Part shown: in pieces, positions 40,691 to 52,365 of the stretch
Numbering within the stretch: position 1 is the stretch's first letter
Layout of the letters: each line of letters starts with the position of its first letter
Source: Diadophis punctatus similis
Taxonomy: Eukaryota; Chordata; Lepidosauria; Squamata; Dipsadidae
Assembly: GCA_023053685.1 (NCBI GenBank)
Contig: JALIGW010000016.1
Coordinates: forward strand, 11,376,780 to 11,440,779
DNA length: 64,000 nt
Reading direction: 5' to 3'
Translations under genes and position numbers: made by a program
The notes under the pieces: model-generated
What the model saw: only the letters and a program-made list of their open reading frames with translations
The model's database searches: none
What the model was told of the DNA's origin: nothing

Positions 40691-41634
40691 CTTATTTAGA
40701 AGATCTATTGATGTAGTAAAATTTACTTCTGAATAGAGAGAGAAATCATCATGAAAAGGATTGCACAGTTGCTCAAGTAATCTCTTTCAAGCAAAGGTCA
40801 ACTACAGGTAGCCCTTGATTTACCACAGAGGTCTTCAAACTTGGCAACTGTGCAAGATTACATTATAAAAATGAAGGATGAGACTTAAAGCCCCCGAAAA
40901 ATCAGCTCTCAAATGTATTTCCTGTTCAAGCCTATTTGACTATTTATGTGTATATTTTTTACAGCAGGCAAAAGTCTTATTCTAGGACTTTTAATATAGC
41001 CGTAATTTAAATGTTAGGCCTTCATTGAGCTTTCTCAATATGTATTTTTATTTCTGCTCTTTTACTTTTTAGCTGCTTAAACATGATTACTGGGTTTCAC
41101 ATTCAGATTTTTTTAGCTGCGTGTTTAGTTTCAGTGATTATATGGTGATTTAAAAAAAGGACTCCAAAACATTTGTTTTGAATGGAAACTTTTTTTTCTG
41201 AATCAAAAAATTTGTTTCTTATTTTCTGGCCTTTGTATTTATTCATGGTTGGTTTAAAGGCTGAAATATGCTAGTTGGGTTTGTTTGCTTGTGTGACCGA
41301 ACACAATAAATTTGGCATAACATTTTATTAAATAAATAAAATCTCCTCGGAAAGGCAAGTATTTTAAAAAGGAGAAGTGTGTGAGGATTTTAAGTTTACA
41401 TCAGCATATGAAGTTGAAAGTCACAATGTCCTTTGCCCTTGTCAGTATCTGATAAACCTTTAAGTATTTCTCAATTATTAGTTGCACAATAAGTTCTCAA
41501 AGTGCAACGATGCAAAGTTCCCAAGAGATAACTTATTGGAATGGGGTGATTCAATGACAAAAGATGAGGACCGTTTTCAAGACACTGAATTTCCATTCAA
41601 TGTTCTCCCTGTCACCCCCACAGTAAAAACATAT
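40691..41634. other. No recognised gene
   Basis: AT-rich; a short remnant of a CAGGTAGTCC-family end lies at 40806-40830. The open frame at 41482-41673 runs into the LTR and has no family resemblance. Confidence 0.4.
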
Positions 41635-42153
41635 TGTTCTGACCCAGCTCTCCAAACACGACAAACCCTCTGAAGTTTTCAAAGATTCCTTTATTAGGAA
41701 CTCCGTCTCTCTCGCCGCAAGCTAACAAGTCCAACCGGCTGGGAGATGAATAGTTGTCTGCCACATCTATTCATCTCCACCCCCTGCCTTTTATCCCCAG
41801 AGCTAGGGTGGGGCTTCGCTAGCAGCGGTGGCTCTTTCGTCCCAACAACCGGCCTATAGATTTCCACTGCTCTCCTTTCCTCTGCCTTCTGTGCATCCGC
41901 GTGTCAGGCACTGGACCCAGCTGTTCCTCCTCTTCCTCATCAGCCACCTCCAGACCTGGGGGCTGTTGACTCTCCATTTGAGGGCTGATGGACAGCCCAG
42001 GCTCCGCCTCTCTCTCTCTCTCTCTCTACCAGCTCCATTCCCTCTTCCCCCTCGGAGCTCTCAGGTTGCCTTAATGCTGACCCTGACTCCCACGCCTCTT
42101 CCTCCTCCTCTGATTTGGCTGCTGGAGGGGCCGGTGGCCAACAGGCCACAACA
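41635..42153 (-). mobile_element. Solo LTR, 519 bp
   Basis: Ends TGTTCTGAC and GGCCACAACA (TGT..ACA in minus orientation) are flanked by the 5-bp duplication CATAT (41630-41634 and 42154-42158). On the minus strand a GGATAAAAGGC TATA-like box and AATAAA near the downstream end define the orientation. There is no internal coding region, so it is a solo LTR left by recombination. Gypsy-type or endogenous retroviral origin cannot be told apart here. Confidence 0.78.
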
Positions 42154-42270
42154 CATATGGGTGAAAAGTGAACTTGACTTGATTCGTGGTGAGAATACAG
42201 ACATGCAGCAGGTTTGGTCAGCCTCTGGTGCAATTATTTGAAAAGTGGGAGGAAAAAATCCATGGCTAGT

Positions 42271-42410
42271 GTTTACAGATTAACAGAGTTGGAAGGGACC
42301 TTGCAGGTCATCTAGTCCAACCCCCTGCCCAAGCAGGAGACCCTACATCTGCCTCTACCTAGGATCGAACTCACAACCTCTTGAGTTGCTCCACCTCTAG
42401 CAGGCCTTCC
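42271..42410 (-). mobile_element. tRNA-headed SINE with CR1 tail
   Basis: Minus strand: CCTAGCAGAGGT-type head remains, GATCCTAGGTAGAGGCAG, then GGTCTCCTGCTTGGGCAGGG and the CR1 3' end GGTCCCTTCCAACTCTGTTA. The same chimera as at 60425. Confidence 0.7.
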
Positions 42411-43000
42411 AAGAGATTGTATATCTCAATAATATTCTCCCTCAACTGAGTTGCCTTTTTTAAAAAAAAAAAAACAAGTCAAATTCCAGACATTTTAGCT
42501 TTTTCTCATAAAGAAGATGTCCGTTAATCATTTTGGTTGGTTTCGTCTGTACTTCTTCCAGCTCAGCTATATTCTTTTTCTAAAATTGTGCTGACCCAAT
42601 GCACATGTACCATAAATTTGCCTTATAGCCACGTAATGTTTTATTTTCTGTCCCTTTCTTTAATGATGTCCGGCATGGAATGTGACTTTTGGCCCAACTG
42701 AATCTACAACTTCGTATTAATTAAAGCCATGGTCCTCTTTGGATTTCTTTGACATTACTAGGAAATATAGTTATGTGAAAAAAGTATTTTCCCTTCCCTC
42801 CCCCTCAAGGTTTTTGGTATTTTTGTTTATCTTTGCTGTGGAATGTTAGCTGACCTTCATGTTGTTCCTATTGCAATCTACACTTGAAGGAACAAATGAC
42901 ACATGGAAGAAGAGCAGAGTTCAACTCTGAGAGAGAACAGTGATTTATTATGCAAATCATCAATTGCAAAACCTTGGATTCCAAATTGTGAAGAAAGTAG
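42411..43000. other. No recognised feature
   Basis: AT-rich unique sequence, no supported gene. Confidence 0.4.
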
Positions 43001-43250
43001 AGCCGAGGTGGCGCAGCGGTTAGAGGCAGGTACTGCAGGCCACTTTAGTTGACTGTGATCCGCAGGTCAGCGGTTCAAATCTCACCGGCTCAAGGTTGAC
43101 TCAGCCTTCCAACCTTCCGAGGTAGGTAAAATGAGGACCCAGATTGTTGGGGGCAATATAAATATACATTGCTTACTGGTGTAAACCGCTTAGAGAGTGC
43201 TTGCACTGTGAGGCGGTATATAAATTTCACAAAATAAATAAATAAATAAA
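43001..43250 (+). mobile_element. tRNA-derived squamate SINE, full length
   Basis: Starts AGCCGAGGTGGCGCAGCGGT with the A box, has B box GGTTCAAATCTCACC, then GGACCCAGATTGTTGGGGGC and a tail ending in AAATA repeats. Confidence 0.85.
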
Positions 43251-43283
43251 TGGTTCCAGTAAAAAGATACGTTTATTAGAAAA

Positions 43284-43490
43284 TTGACCCGAAGATGCTT
43301 TTCCAAAAGGCAACTGGATTTTCTTGGGCTTTATTTATTTATATATTTATTTTTAAACAAACATTTCACTTCTCATCCAAGAAGCTTCTTCAGAATTTCT
43401 TGGAGGAGAAGCAAAATGTTTTCAAAGGAAAAAAGAAAGCAATAAAGTTCAGTTGCCTTTTGGAAAAGCACTTTTGGGATAACCATTTAT
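43284..43490. mobile_element. Penelope-like terminal repeats in inverted orientation
   Basis: The left part read on the minus strand and the right part on the plus strand share TTCTTGGATGAGAAG-like and CAGTTGCCTTTTGGAAAAGC sequence, meeting head to head near 43400. The same sequence as a single copy is at 60150. Inverted terminal repeats with a hammerhead-like core (CTGAAGA, AGAAGC, GAAA) are features of Penelope-like elements. No coding part remains. Confidence 0.5.
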
Positions 43491-43555
43491 TTATTTATTT
43501 ATTTATTTATTAGTGAGACTTATATACCGCCTCAAAGTGCAAGCACTCTCTAAGT

Positions 43556-43701
43556 CAGGGGTGGCCAAACTATGGTTCTTTGAGGACCTGTGGACTTCAA
43601 CTCCCAGAATTCCTGAGCCAGCCATGCATGCATGGCTAGCTCAGGAATTCTGGGAGTTGAAGTCCACAGGTCCTTAAAGAACCATAGTTTGGCCACCCCT
43701 G
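43556..43701. mobile_element. Foldback hAT element, 146 bp
   Basis: Almost perfect hairpin with arms starting CAGGGGTGGCCAAACTATGG and the apex at CATGCATGCATGG, flanked by CTCTAAGT (43548-43555 and 43702-43709). Confidence 0.92.
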
Positions 43702-43727
43702 CTCTAAGTGGTTTACACCATTTAAGC

Positions 43728-44089
43728 CAGTGATTCCCAACCTGTGGTACGTGTACCACTAGTGGTACGCGAGGGCCTTCCAGGTGGTACGCGAACACTT
43801 TCGGGGTCATGAACGATTTTTAGTTAGTTATTTTTTACTTCACAAAAATGTTTACTGCCTAACACAAGATAATCTGGCAACAATTTGCAACTGTTGCCAC
43901 ACGCCACCCACCTGGTCCCAGTGGCCCGAGAATCCAGTTGCTGGATGCGCGGGGCCAAAAAAGGAACGGTACAATTATGGGAATAAAGTGATATCTGATC
44001 GAATTTAGTTTCTCTGGAACCAGGTGGTACGCAGCGACTGTACGGGACCTCCAAGTGGTACTCGATCACAAAAAGGTTGGGAACCACTG
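43728..44089. mobile_element. Non-autonomous hAT element, family GTACCAC
   Basis: Ends CAGTGATTCCCAACC and GGTTGGGAACCACTG, flanked by ATTTAAGC (43720-43727 and 44090-44097). It is inverted relative to the copy at 383. Confidence 0.9.
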
Positions 44090-44272
44090 ATTTAAGCAAT
44101 GTATATATTTACATTGCCCCCAACAATCTGGGTCCTCATTTTACCTACCTCGGAAGGATGGAAGGCTGAGTCAACCTTGAGCCCGTGAGATTTGAACAGC
44201 TGAACTGCTAATCACAGTCAGCTAAAGTAACCTGCAGTACTGCACTCTAACTGCTCCGCCACCTTGGCTCCA

Positions 44273-44639
44273 TGACTTCGGAAATCTCCATAAACACGAA
44301 AGAATTGAATTCCTGGTAGAGATAATTCAATTGGTTGTCATCTTCACAGGCTTTCTGTTCATTGGTTGGTTAATTGTTGCCTTGCTAGTTCATAGAAAGA
44401 CCTGCCTTTCCCAGGAATTAGGCATGCCCAGAAATGAAAAATGTTCCCCAATTATCACTTCTTGTGGTTGGTTTCATGCTTATGGGTTATTTTTTGTTGT
44501 TGTCATTTTGTGTAACAAACATATGTTATTTAGCCTTAGGTTGATTCAGTCAAGGGCAAAAAAAGAACGTCTTGCCTTGATCTGAGTAGGAATGGAAAAT
44601 GGTGTTAAGGGAGACTCTTTGCCTGGATTCAATTAAGGA
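44273..44639. other. No recognised feature
   Basis: An 84-codon open frame (44331-44585) is hydrophobic but resembles no family I know; I do not call it a gene. Confidence 0.35.
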
Positions 44640-44862
44640 AAGATATACCGCCTCACAGTGCAAGCACTCTCTAAGCGGTTTACACCAGTAAGCAATGTAT
44701 ATTTATATTGCCCCCAACAATCTGGGTCCTCATTTTACCTACCTCGGAAGGCTGAGTCAACCTTGAGCCAGTAAGATTTGAACCGCTGACCTGCAGATCA
44801 CAGTCAGCTAAAGTGGCCTGCAGTACTGCACTCTAACCCCTGCCCTACCTCGGCTCTTATTA
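44640..44862 (-). mobile_element. tRNA-derived squamate SINE
   Basis: Minus strand GAGCCGAGGTAGGGCAGGGG head, B box GGTTCAAATCTTACTGG and tail CACTGTGAGGCGGTATATC. Nearly full length. Confidence 0.83.
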
Positions 44863-45702
44863 TCATCTACACACCAAAAGTTGGTGATTGTTTCATTTAT
44901 TTCTCAAAACAAAATAATCCAATATGTACCGGTGTGAAAAAGTAATCACCCAAGCCTTTTTTAAAAATTGATGTCACACTGGTGATTCTGCCAGTTCATT
45001 AACAGTGAGCCTGATATTTGTGTTAGGAGGATAGCAATTTTACATCTGAATGATTTAAATTATTGAGGGGATGCTGTCAGGATTTACAGAATAAAAGAAA
45101 TGAGCCATATGGTTGGGGGTGAGTGGATGAGTGATGGAGACAATGAACATTTAAATGGCCATACTCTTACCCTGAAGATTTGAATGGGGCTTAATGAACT
45201 GTAGACATCCCCTTGGAGAGATGGACATTCGTACACCAATTTTCAGTAAAAAGAAGTAAACTTGCAATCTACCATACTCAGGGGATTTTTGAGATTTTTC
45301 CAGATTTCCAGACAAGTATGAAAGTGAGAACTAGTGACCAGCTTCAACATCTTGGGACTTTTTACACATGATTCTGGTTTGTAGTGTATATGAATAATGT
45401 AAGTCACATTGGACTTTCCTATCTACCAGCCTTACAGAGAAGCCAGAGGAAGTTGATGTAAAAATCAATGTCATACCCAGAAAGAGAAGACGTGCTCGCC
45501 CTTGTGGTTTCCCAGTCACAGTTCTCTCATTCACACAAATGAAACAGTGGAAGAATTCAAATTTATGAAATGAAAGGGAGAGGGAATTATAAGAGAAGTG
45601 ACGTTTGCAATCTGAGCTTAGCAGTCAATGACATCAGCTTTGTAACTGACAGCTTTTGAACACTTCCTTCTACACAGATTCTTATAGCTGAATTGCTAGT
45701 TG
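44863..45702. other. No recognised feature
   Basis: Unique sequence without a supported gene or repeat family. Confidence 0.4.
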
Positions 45703-45752
45703 CTATCATCATCATCATCATCATCAACATCATCATCATCATCATCATCAAG
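45703..45752. repeat. (ATC)n microsatellite
   Basis: About 16 ATC units with one interruption, lying just beyond the tail side of the inverted SINE at 45804 and probably grown from its GATGATG tail. Confidence 0.9.
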
Positions 45753-45803
45753 CAACTTTTGCCTTAATGACTGTGAAAAATGGTTGGATATCTCCAATTC
45801 TTA

Positions 45804-46043
45804 TTCCAGAAATCATCATCTTTTCATGACCCCATAATCCCATGCGGGGTGGAGTTTGAGCAACTGAAATGGAGCTAGCAGAGTGTTTAATGGCCGGATG
45901 CCTTTCCTGTTGCCAATGAGGAGTTTTGTTCAGCAGACATATTCTCATTGTGCCCAGAGAGAGAAATATCTGCCTCTACCTAGGATCAAACTCACAGCCT
46001 CCTGATTGTGAGGCGAGAGCTCCACCTCTAGGCCACCACACCA
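45804..46043 (-). mobile_element. tRNA-derived SINE with LINE-like tail (GGCATCCGGCC type)
   Basis: Inverted copy of the 4543 family: GAGGTGGAGCTCTCGCCTCA head, GATCCTAGGTAGAGGCAG, and the body CAACAGGAAAGGCATCCGGC. Confidence 0.78.
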
Positions 46044-46849
46044 ATTCTTATTCCAGAAATGTCACTAGTCAATTCTCCAAGTATTCCAGACTGGCCAAAA
46101 GAGATTACAGTAATGTTTGTGAGGCTGAACGTTGATGCTCGCCAGATATGTTGAAAATCACAAAATCCCAGAATTCCCAAACAGCAAATCCAACCCCTAT
46201 ATTGACTGGAAAAAACTGGGAGTTGTAGTCCAATACTATCTGAAAGGCACTTGGATTGCTTCTGCATAGGAAAATCAGAAAAAGTCTGGTAATAGGCTGA
46301 CATTTTTGGTAAAAGGTATAAAGCATTTGTAAACACTTCATCAGATGCATGAAGTGGCTAAGCTAAAGTAGGATTTTAACTGGGAGGAAGTGGAGGGAGC
46401 ATGGATGGGGAGGGCAGGGTAGCTATGTAAAATGCAGATATTCATTCATTCATTCATTCATATTCTACCTTTATTACTTGATAGGTAGGGGAGCAAACAT
46501 ACCTAAAACTCCTTTCGCCTCCTATTTTCCCACAACAATCACACATATGAGGTGGGTTGGGCTAAGAGAGAGTGACTGGCCCAAAGTCACCCAGCAAGCT
46601 TATTGTGAGACAGATTACAAGTATGTTGTCAATTAATTGTTCAGACCTTCTGAGGTGGCCTGAGACCTTTTGACGCATGCAAACTCAGTAGTCTATCACT
46701 CAGTGGTACTTATACATTTTATTTATGCCAAAGTGTCTGTTTTGAGGTTTATAATGGAATGTTCCTGGGAGTTAAAATGCTCTGATATTATTTTGCCCTT
46801 GTTCTGAATTCTGATTTCAAACTTGGACTCATTAATTTTTGATGAGAAC
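46044..46849. other. Mostly unrecognised
   Basis: A remnant of an AACTCCCAG-type foldback may lie at 46140-46260 and an ATTC repeat at 46442-46460. No gene. Confidence 0.4.
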
Positions 46850-47226
46850 TAACCAGTTCTTTAGAACCATTAGTAAATTGGTGGTGACGTCACGGAGCCG
46901 GTTCTGTCAGTGCCAGTCCGGGGCCACCACCATCTTGGATTTTGCTTCTGCGCATCTACAGAAGCTAATTTTTGTTTCTGCGCATCTACAGAAGCTAATT
47001 TTTGCTTCTGCGCATGCTTAGAAGCTATTTTTTGATTATTTTCTGGGAAGGGATGTGTGCACTTCCGTTGCAATGTGAACCGGTGGGGAAGATAAGTAGA
47101 ACCCACCCGCGGCCCTCCCAAGCTCTGTTTTCTCTGGCAGAGTCACCGTGGGCTGGTCATTCGCTGTTTCCAGGGTGGCCCCGCGGGCCGAATCCGGCCC
47201 ATGGGCCTTGAGTTTGACAGCCCTGT
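46850..47226. mobile_element. Degenerate hAT pieces, two families joined
   Basis: 46850-47110 matches the GGTGGGTTC family (GGTTCTTTAGAACCAT, TGACGTCACGGAGCCGGTTC, then two direct repeats of GCGCATCTACAGAAGCTAAT). 47111-47226 is the right half of the GGGTGTCAAACTC family, ending CTTGAGTTTGACAGCCCTG. No clean target duplication. Confidence 0.65.
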
Positions 47227-47234
47227 TCTAAGGC

Positions 47235-47775
<541 letters not shown>

Positions 47776-48120
47776 ATGAAATCCCATGCACCGCCTGCCC
47801 CACCACATACATTGGACAAACCAACAGAAGAATAAGTGCACGCATTGAAGAACACAAGAACTCATTCAAAAAAGAGGAACCAACTTCTTCCTTGGTCCAA
47901 CATCTTAAAGCCACAGGACATGAAATTAACTTTTAAAAGACCAGAACTATCGCCAAAATTGAACACTTTAACAACAGAATAATCAGAGAAGCCATTGAGA
48001 TAGAGAAACGCCCACACAGCATGAATAAACGAGATGACACCTCCCGCCTACCAGCCATTTGGAAACCCGCACTTGTTGACAAACGAGTCCCTAACACTAA
48101 GAATGACACTAGACCCACAC
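47776..48120 (+). pseudogene. Penelope GIY-YIG endonuclease, C-terminal fragment
   Basis: The frame reads CTACPTTYIGQTNRRISARI then EEHKNSFKKEEPTSSLVQHL; TYIG and the following Arg and Glu are the GIY-YIG nuclease signature of Penelope-like elements, which cut the target for integration. An in-frame TAA at 47934-47936 breaks it, after which the same frame continues with IAKIEHFNNRIIREAIEIEK, the usual downstream region. Only the C-terminal part of the polyprotein is present. Confidence 0.82.
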
Positions 48121-48281
48121 TCACTAAAACCACACAGGATGTCACCACCACACACCCATGCAAAAAGCAAACCCAAACCCACACCAATGAGGCACGGCCA
48201 CAAACCAGAAGCCAGACCATAGCTGCATCATTAGCCACTCTAAACCCCTCCATTCCATACATGAAGCAAACTGACACCCCA

Positions 48282-48390
48282 GCCAATCATAGCACAGCCA
48301 ACCCCCCATCCAATCATAGCACAGCCAAGCCCCCAACCAATCAGAACACACTTCCACCCAATCAGAACACAGCCAAGCCCCCACCCTATC
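48282..48390 (+). repeat. Short tandem repeat with CCAATCA units in the Penelope UTR
   Basis: Four units of about 25 bp built on CCAATCAKARCACAGCCAA-type words before the 3' terminal repeat. The CCAAT cores could bind NF-Y, but this is only suggested by the sequence. Confidence 0.75.
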
Positions 48391-48565
48391 AGTTCAAACC
48401 CCCAGTGGCAGTTAAAAGGAAGAAACAGCTGCAATCTCACATTGCTCCTAGAAGCAGGAAGCTGAAGACACCAGCCTGATGATGACGAATGAGACTTCGT
48501 CGAAACGTTGCCAAGACACTTCCAATTTTACGCGGGAGAAAACCCGAATAACCAAAGACCTACAT
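48371..48565 (+). repeat. Penelope terminal repeat, 3' copy
   Basis: Direct-orientation copy ending CCAAAGACCTACATA, followed within 35 bp by a TATATA run. Partner of 47582-47775. Confidence 0.93.
48457..48523 (+). ncRNA. Hammerhead-like fold in Penelope 3' terminal repeat
   Basis: CUGAUGA at 48476-48482, one extra U, stem II GACGAA/UUCGUC, GAAA at 48502-48505, minimal ACGU stem III, outer GGAAG/CUUCC. Against the 5' copy, stem II shows a G-C in place of G-U, keeping the pairing. Confidence 0.62.
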
Positions 48566-48894
48566 ACAAACACCCGCGAAAACCTCAGAAAACAAATATA
48601 TATATATATATGAAATATGAAATACAAATATATATATATATATATGAAATGTGTTCACATCATCCACCTAAAGCACTGCAACATAATTATAAACATAATT
48701 ATAACTTATAGTAGAGGAACATATGCATCCCTGGAAACTTGCCATTACTTTTTCCATTTTCCCATAAGGTAAAAGTATATATTGTTGTTGAAGGCGGCTA
48801 GTTATGGATGAATATAAAGTCATAAAATGTAAAGGCAAGACATGCTGTGTTGACTTCAGTGATGATGTTCTTGATAGCTCGAAGTCAATGTTTG

Positions 48895-49510
48895 TGACTG
48901 CTGGAAGGAAAATCCAACTGGTTCAGTTCCAAGCTGGGAGAAAGACGCTGGAAACAACATGGAGGCTGATTGGGAAGAAAGTTTATTGAACAGAACCACA
49001 AAGACAGCATGCAGTTCTGGGTCAGCTGAACAACTAGCTAGATGAGTGCCAGGATTTTATACAGGTCCTGAAATGCTGCTAAGGGGTGTTGTGCAATGAA
49101 GGGGGGCTGTGTTCTAAAAGGGTGTTGGGCAATTCCTATTGTGGCTAATCGCTTTTGTCCTGTGCCGGATCTTGGGTGAGGGGCTGCTTGTTCTAATCCT
49201 ACCATTCTGCCTTTGTTAGCTGTCAAACTTTGCTGCAAGGAGTTTCAAAATATCCTGTCTTGAATGGATTTCTGCCTGCAATGTTTGCTTTGCTTATGAA
49301 TAGAGCCATCTAGATAGTTGTCTTCCTCTTTCAATAAGCTCTCTATCTCCTTAAGTGCTGGCATCTGCTGTGGGCTATTAGGAAAGACTGGAGGCTGCTT
49401 TCTGTCTTTAAGAGCATGTTTCTCCATTGCTCCCTTTGGAGAAATATAATATTCTGCCTTTTTAATATTTCCCAAAATATTTCATTCTTCTAGAGGGAGG
49501 GGCTTCCCAC
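48895..49510 (-). mobile_element. LTR-like repeat, copy 2
   Basis: Similar to 30452-30985 over both ends. On the minus strand TTCAATAAACTTTC gives a polyadenylation signal near the downstream end, ending GCAGTCACAAACA. No target duplication or coding part was confirmed. Confidence 0.45.
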
Positions 49511-50274
49511 ATGACACACAGATACACACAAAGACGGCATTAAAATGCCAAGAATATGGAAAAGACCAAATATTGGAATAGAAAAAAAGGAGAAAAAAGA
49601 AAAATAAAACAAGATAATACAAAAAAAGACTACTACAACTATGCTCAAAAGAAAACCAAGGTAAGGAACAAAGAAAAATTTAACTTGTATATTTTGTATA
49701 GATTCAGTGGGACATAAATAAAGGCTTCGCTTTTGCTGAGTATGTGGTTGGATATTATGAACGGCATAGGAAAAGACCCTTAAAAGTTTATTCTTGGTTT
49801 CAAAATAAAAAAGCCAGAGAAAGAGAGAATGATGCAAATCTAGGCTATTGTGCTGTTTTAGCACCATCGTGTGGTATGAATGAGAAACACAAAGGCAAAA
49901 AAGTTTAACAAACAGCAATGGGATTAAAAAGCGATCGCTACCATCAAAAAATGTTCAAGGAATTTCATTGAAAGGTGGGGAAAATATAAATGCTTATTTA
50001 AGTATTTATTGTTCATGCTTAATTTGCAAAGATCAAAATCATGAACCATAATATTGCCTATTACAGCGATTATGGATTTGCATTAATAGTGATTCAGAAA
50101 AATGATTTTACAAAGAGAGAGTTAATTAAATGAAAACATCAGAATGTGTGCTGGCTTTAAATACATATCATGTTACTATGACTTTTGTTTGGCCATGCCT
50201 GCAAGGAACTTCCCATCACTGCTACCGGTTCGCAGAACCGGGCGAACCGGGAGCAACCCACCGCTGCTTCAGAG
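49511..50274. other. Mostly unrecognised
   Basis: A-rich at 49570-49680. A truncated hAT remnant (CTACCGGTTCGCAGAACCGG..AACCCACCGCTG) lies at about 50219-50268. No gene. Confidence 0.4.
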
Positions 50275-50906
50275 TTAAAACAGCACTGGAAAAAAGTAAC
50301 TTATGGCCATTTTTCACACTGAACAACTGTTGTAGCATCCCTGTGGTCATGTGATCAAAATTTGGGTGCTTGGCAACTGACATGTATTTATTACACTTGC
50401 ATTGTCCCCAGGGTCATGTGACCACCATTTGCAACTTTCCCAGCCGTCTTCCAACAAAGTCAGTGTGGGAATCCAAATTTGCTTAATGACTCCATGATTC
50501 ACTTAACACAGGGGTGAAATGCTCCTGGTTTGCTCGTGACTTTCGGTCGTCGGAGAACCGGTCACGAAGGCAGTGCAAGGCTCCGCCCACATGCCCAGAC
50601 GCCGCCATTTGGGTTCTTTTACCCTCTGTGCATGCGCAAAGCGTTCTGTGCATGTGCAGAGGGTAAAAGAACCCAAATGGTGGCATCCGGGTGGGTGGGC
50701 GGAGCCTCGTGCTGCCTTCGCGACCGGCTCTCCGACGACTGACAGGCACGAGCGAACCGGGAGCATTTCACCCCTGACTTAACAGCTAGAGTGATTCGCT
50801 TAACAACTGTGGCAAAACAGGTTGGAAAATGGGCCAAAACGTACTTAACAACTGCCTTGCTTATCACAGAAATTCTGGGCTCAATTGTGGTCATAAGTCA
50901 AGGATA
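50275..50906. mobile_element. CAGGTAGTCC-family element interrupted by a hAT
   Basis: Family words ACTTATGGCCATTTTTCACA on the left and GGTCATAAGTCAAGGA on the right flank the nested hAT element at 50509-50776. Both outer termini are eroded. Confidence 0.7.
50509..50776. mobile_element. Foldback hAT element, family GGTGAAATGC
   Basis: Ends CAGGGGTGAAATGCTCC and GGAGCATTTCACCCCTG, flanked by ACTTAACA (50501-50508 and 50777-50784). The whole element folds back on itself, with ACCCTCTGTGCATGCGCAAA and its near inverse at the apex. Confidence 0.9.
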
Positions 50907-51261
50907 AATGAGTTAAAGGAATAAGCTGTATTCCTGTCACAATTTTCATTCTTACAATAGGTACAAATTTCCCATTCTTACAATAAGCACAAATAACACA
51001 GAATCAGATGGTATATAACTATTGCAGAAATACTTTTGAACATTGGCTTCCCTGGAACTCAGTGCAGGAGTGTTAAATATGTCTTGTGCCAAGGGATAAT
51101 ACCTGTAATTAATGAGCAAAATATGAAATTATTTTCTTTTTGCTAAATCTCCCTCATCCTGGTGTCTTCCTACTGAATGGTGACTGAACCACTTGCTGGA
51201 GATTCCGTGAATTTCCATCCTGACATATTTGGAGGTTACGAGAACGATGAACAGTGGTCTA

Positions 51262-51382
51262 AGCCAGTCTTTCTCAAACTTGGCAACTTTAAGAGGAGTG
51301 GACTTTGATTCCCAGAATACCCCAGCCAGCTGGAAGTTTAAGTCCATGCCTCTTCAAGTTGCCAAAGTTCAGAAACACTGAC
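51262..51382. mobile_element. Degenerate foldback of the AACTTGGCAAC group
   Basis: CAGTCTTTCTCAAACTTGGC against GCCAAAGTTCAGAAACACTG. Similar to 35097 but diverged, with no target duplication. Confidence 0.6.
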
Positions 51383-51869
51383 CTATGATGGGTTTACCAG
51401 TTATGAGAGAAAGAATGAAAGAGCCAGAGGAGGAAAAACAGACACGAAGGTTATCCAATAGGATTGTGGCTAAGAAAACTGAGACACTGCAGAGTGTCTT
51501 CCCTGCCAACAGATGACATCAGTATAAAAGCAACAGCAGCTGGATTTATTGGCCACTTGAAAATCCATTAGCCAGAGGTTCATTTAATCTTTAAAAAATG
51601 CTCTGGATTTTATTCTTTATGCTACTTTATGCTGTGATTATTATATATTCTTTAAGTTCTGTTGTTGATGGGTTGTATATTTACCATTTTGTTTTTCCCT
51701 TAACTTTTTGCAATGCCCTATGTTTGTGATCATGATTGTGTTTGCTGTATTAAAATTATTATTTTTAAACAATTCAGAATGTGTAACCATTTTTTTTTAC
51801 TCAAAATGATCTTCAACCTTGTTTTTAGCATATGACTGCAGAAAAAACAATTACTGCCAACCTGCCTTC
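51383..51869. other. No recognised feature
   Basis: AT-rich unique sequence without gene or repeat. Confidence 0.4.
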
Positions 51870-52365
51870 CATTGAGGACCTGTATACTGCACGAGTCAAA
51901 AAGAGAGCTGTGAAAATATTTACTGACCCCTCGCATCCTGGACATAAATTGCTTCAACTCCTATCCTCAAAATGACGCTATAGAGCACTGCACACCAGAA
52001 CAACTAGACACAAGAACAGTTTTTTCCCAAACGCCATCACTCTCCTAAACAAATAATTCCCTCACCACTGTCAAACTATTCACTAAGGCTGCATTACTAT
52101 TACTATCAGTCTTCTCATTGTTCCTATCACCCATCTCCTCCCACTTATAACTTGTTGCTTGTATCCTTACAATTTATATCAATATTGTTTCCTGATTGCT
52201 TATTTGTACCCTATGACAATCATTAAGTGTTGTACCTCATGATTCTTGACAAATGTATCTTTTCTTTTATGTACACTGAAAGCATATGCACCAAAGACAA
52301 ATTCCTTGTGTGTCCAATCACACTTGGCCAATAAAGAATTCTATTCTATCTATTCTATGACAGTG
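51870..52365 (+). mobile_element. LINE 3' end, CR1/L2-like, with ATTCT tail
   Basis: Translates in part to RVKKRAVKIFTDPSHPGH followed by QLLSSK and further ORF2-tail-like residues, then a long 3' UTR ending TTGGCCAATAAAGAATTCTA with TTCTATCTATTCTA. This kind of tail could seed the pentamer microsatellites seen elsewhere. Confidence 0.6.

Larger units (their letters stand above)
43515..44272 (-). mobile_element. Squamate SINE split by two hAT insertions
   Basis: SINE pieces at 43515-43555, 43702-43727 and 44098-44272 form one inverted SINE of the 12075 family when the two hAT elements (43556-43701, 43728-44089) and their duplications are set aside. The order of insertion cannot be told from position alone. 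Confidence 0.82.

Noticed and set aside
46320..46352. CTGATGA on the minus strand near 46345
   Set aside because: Neither stem II nor the GAAA box is present.
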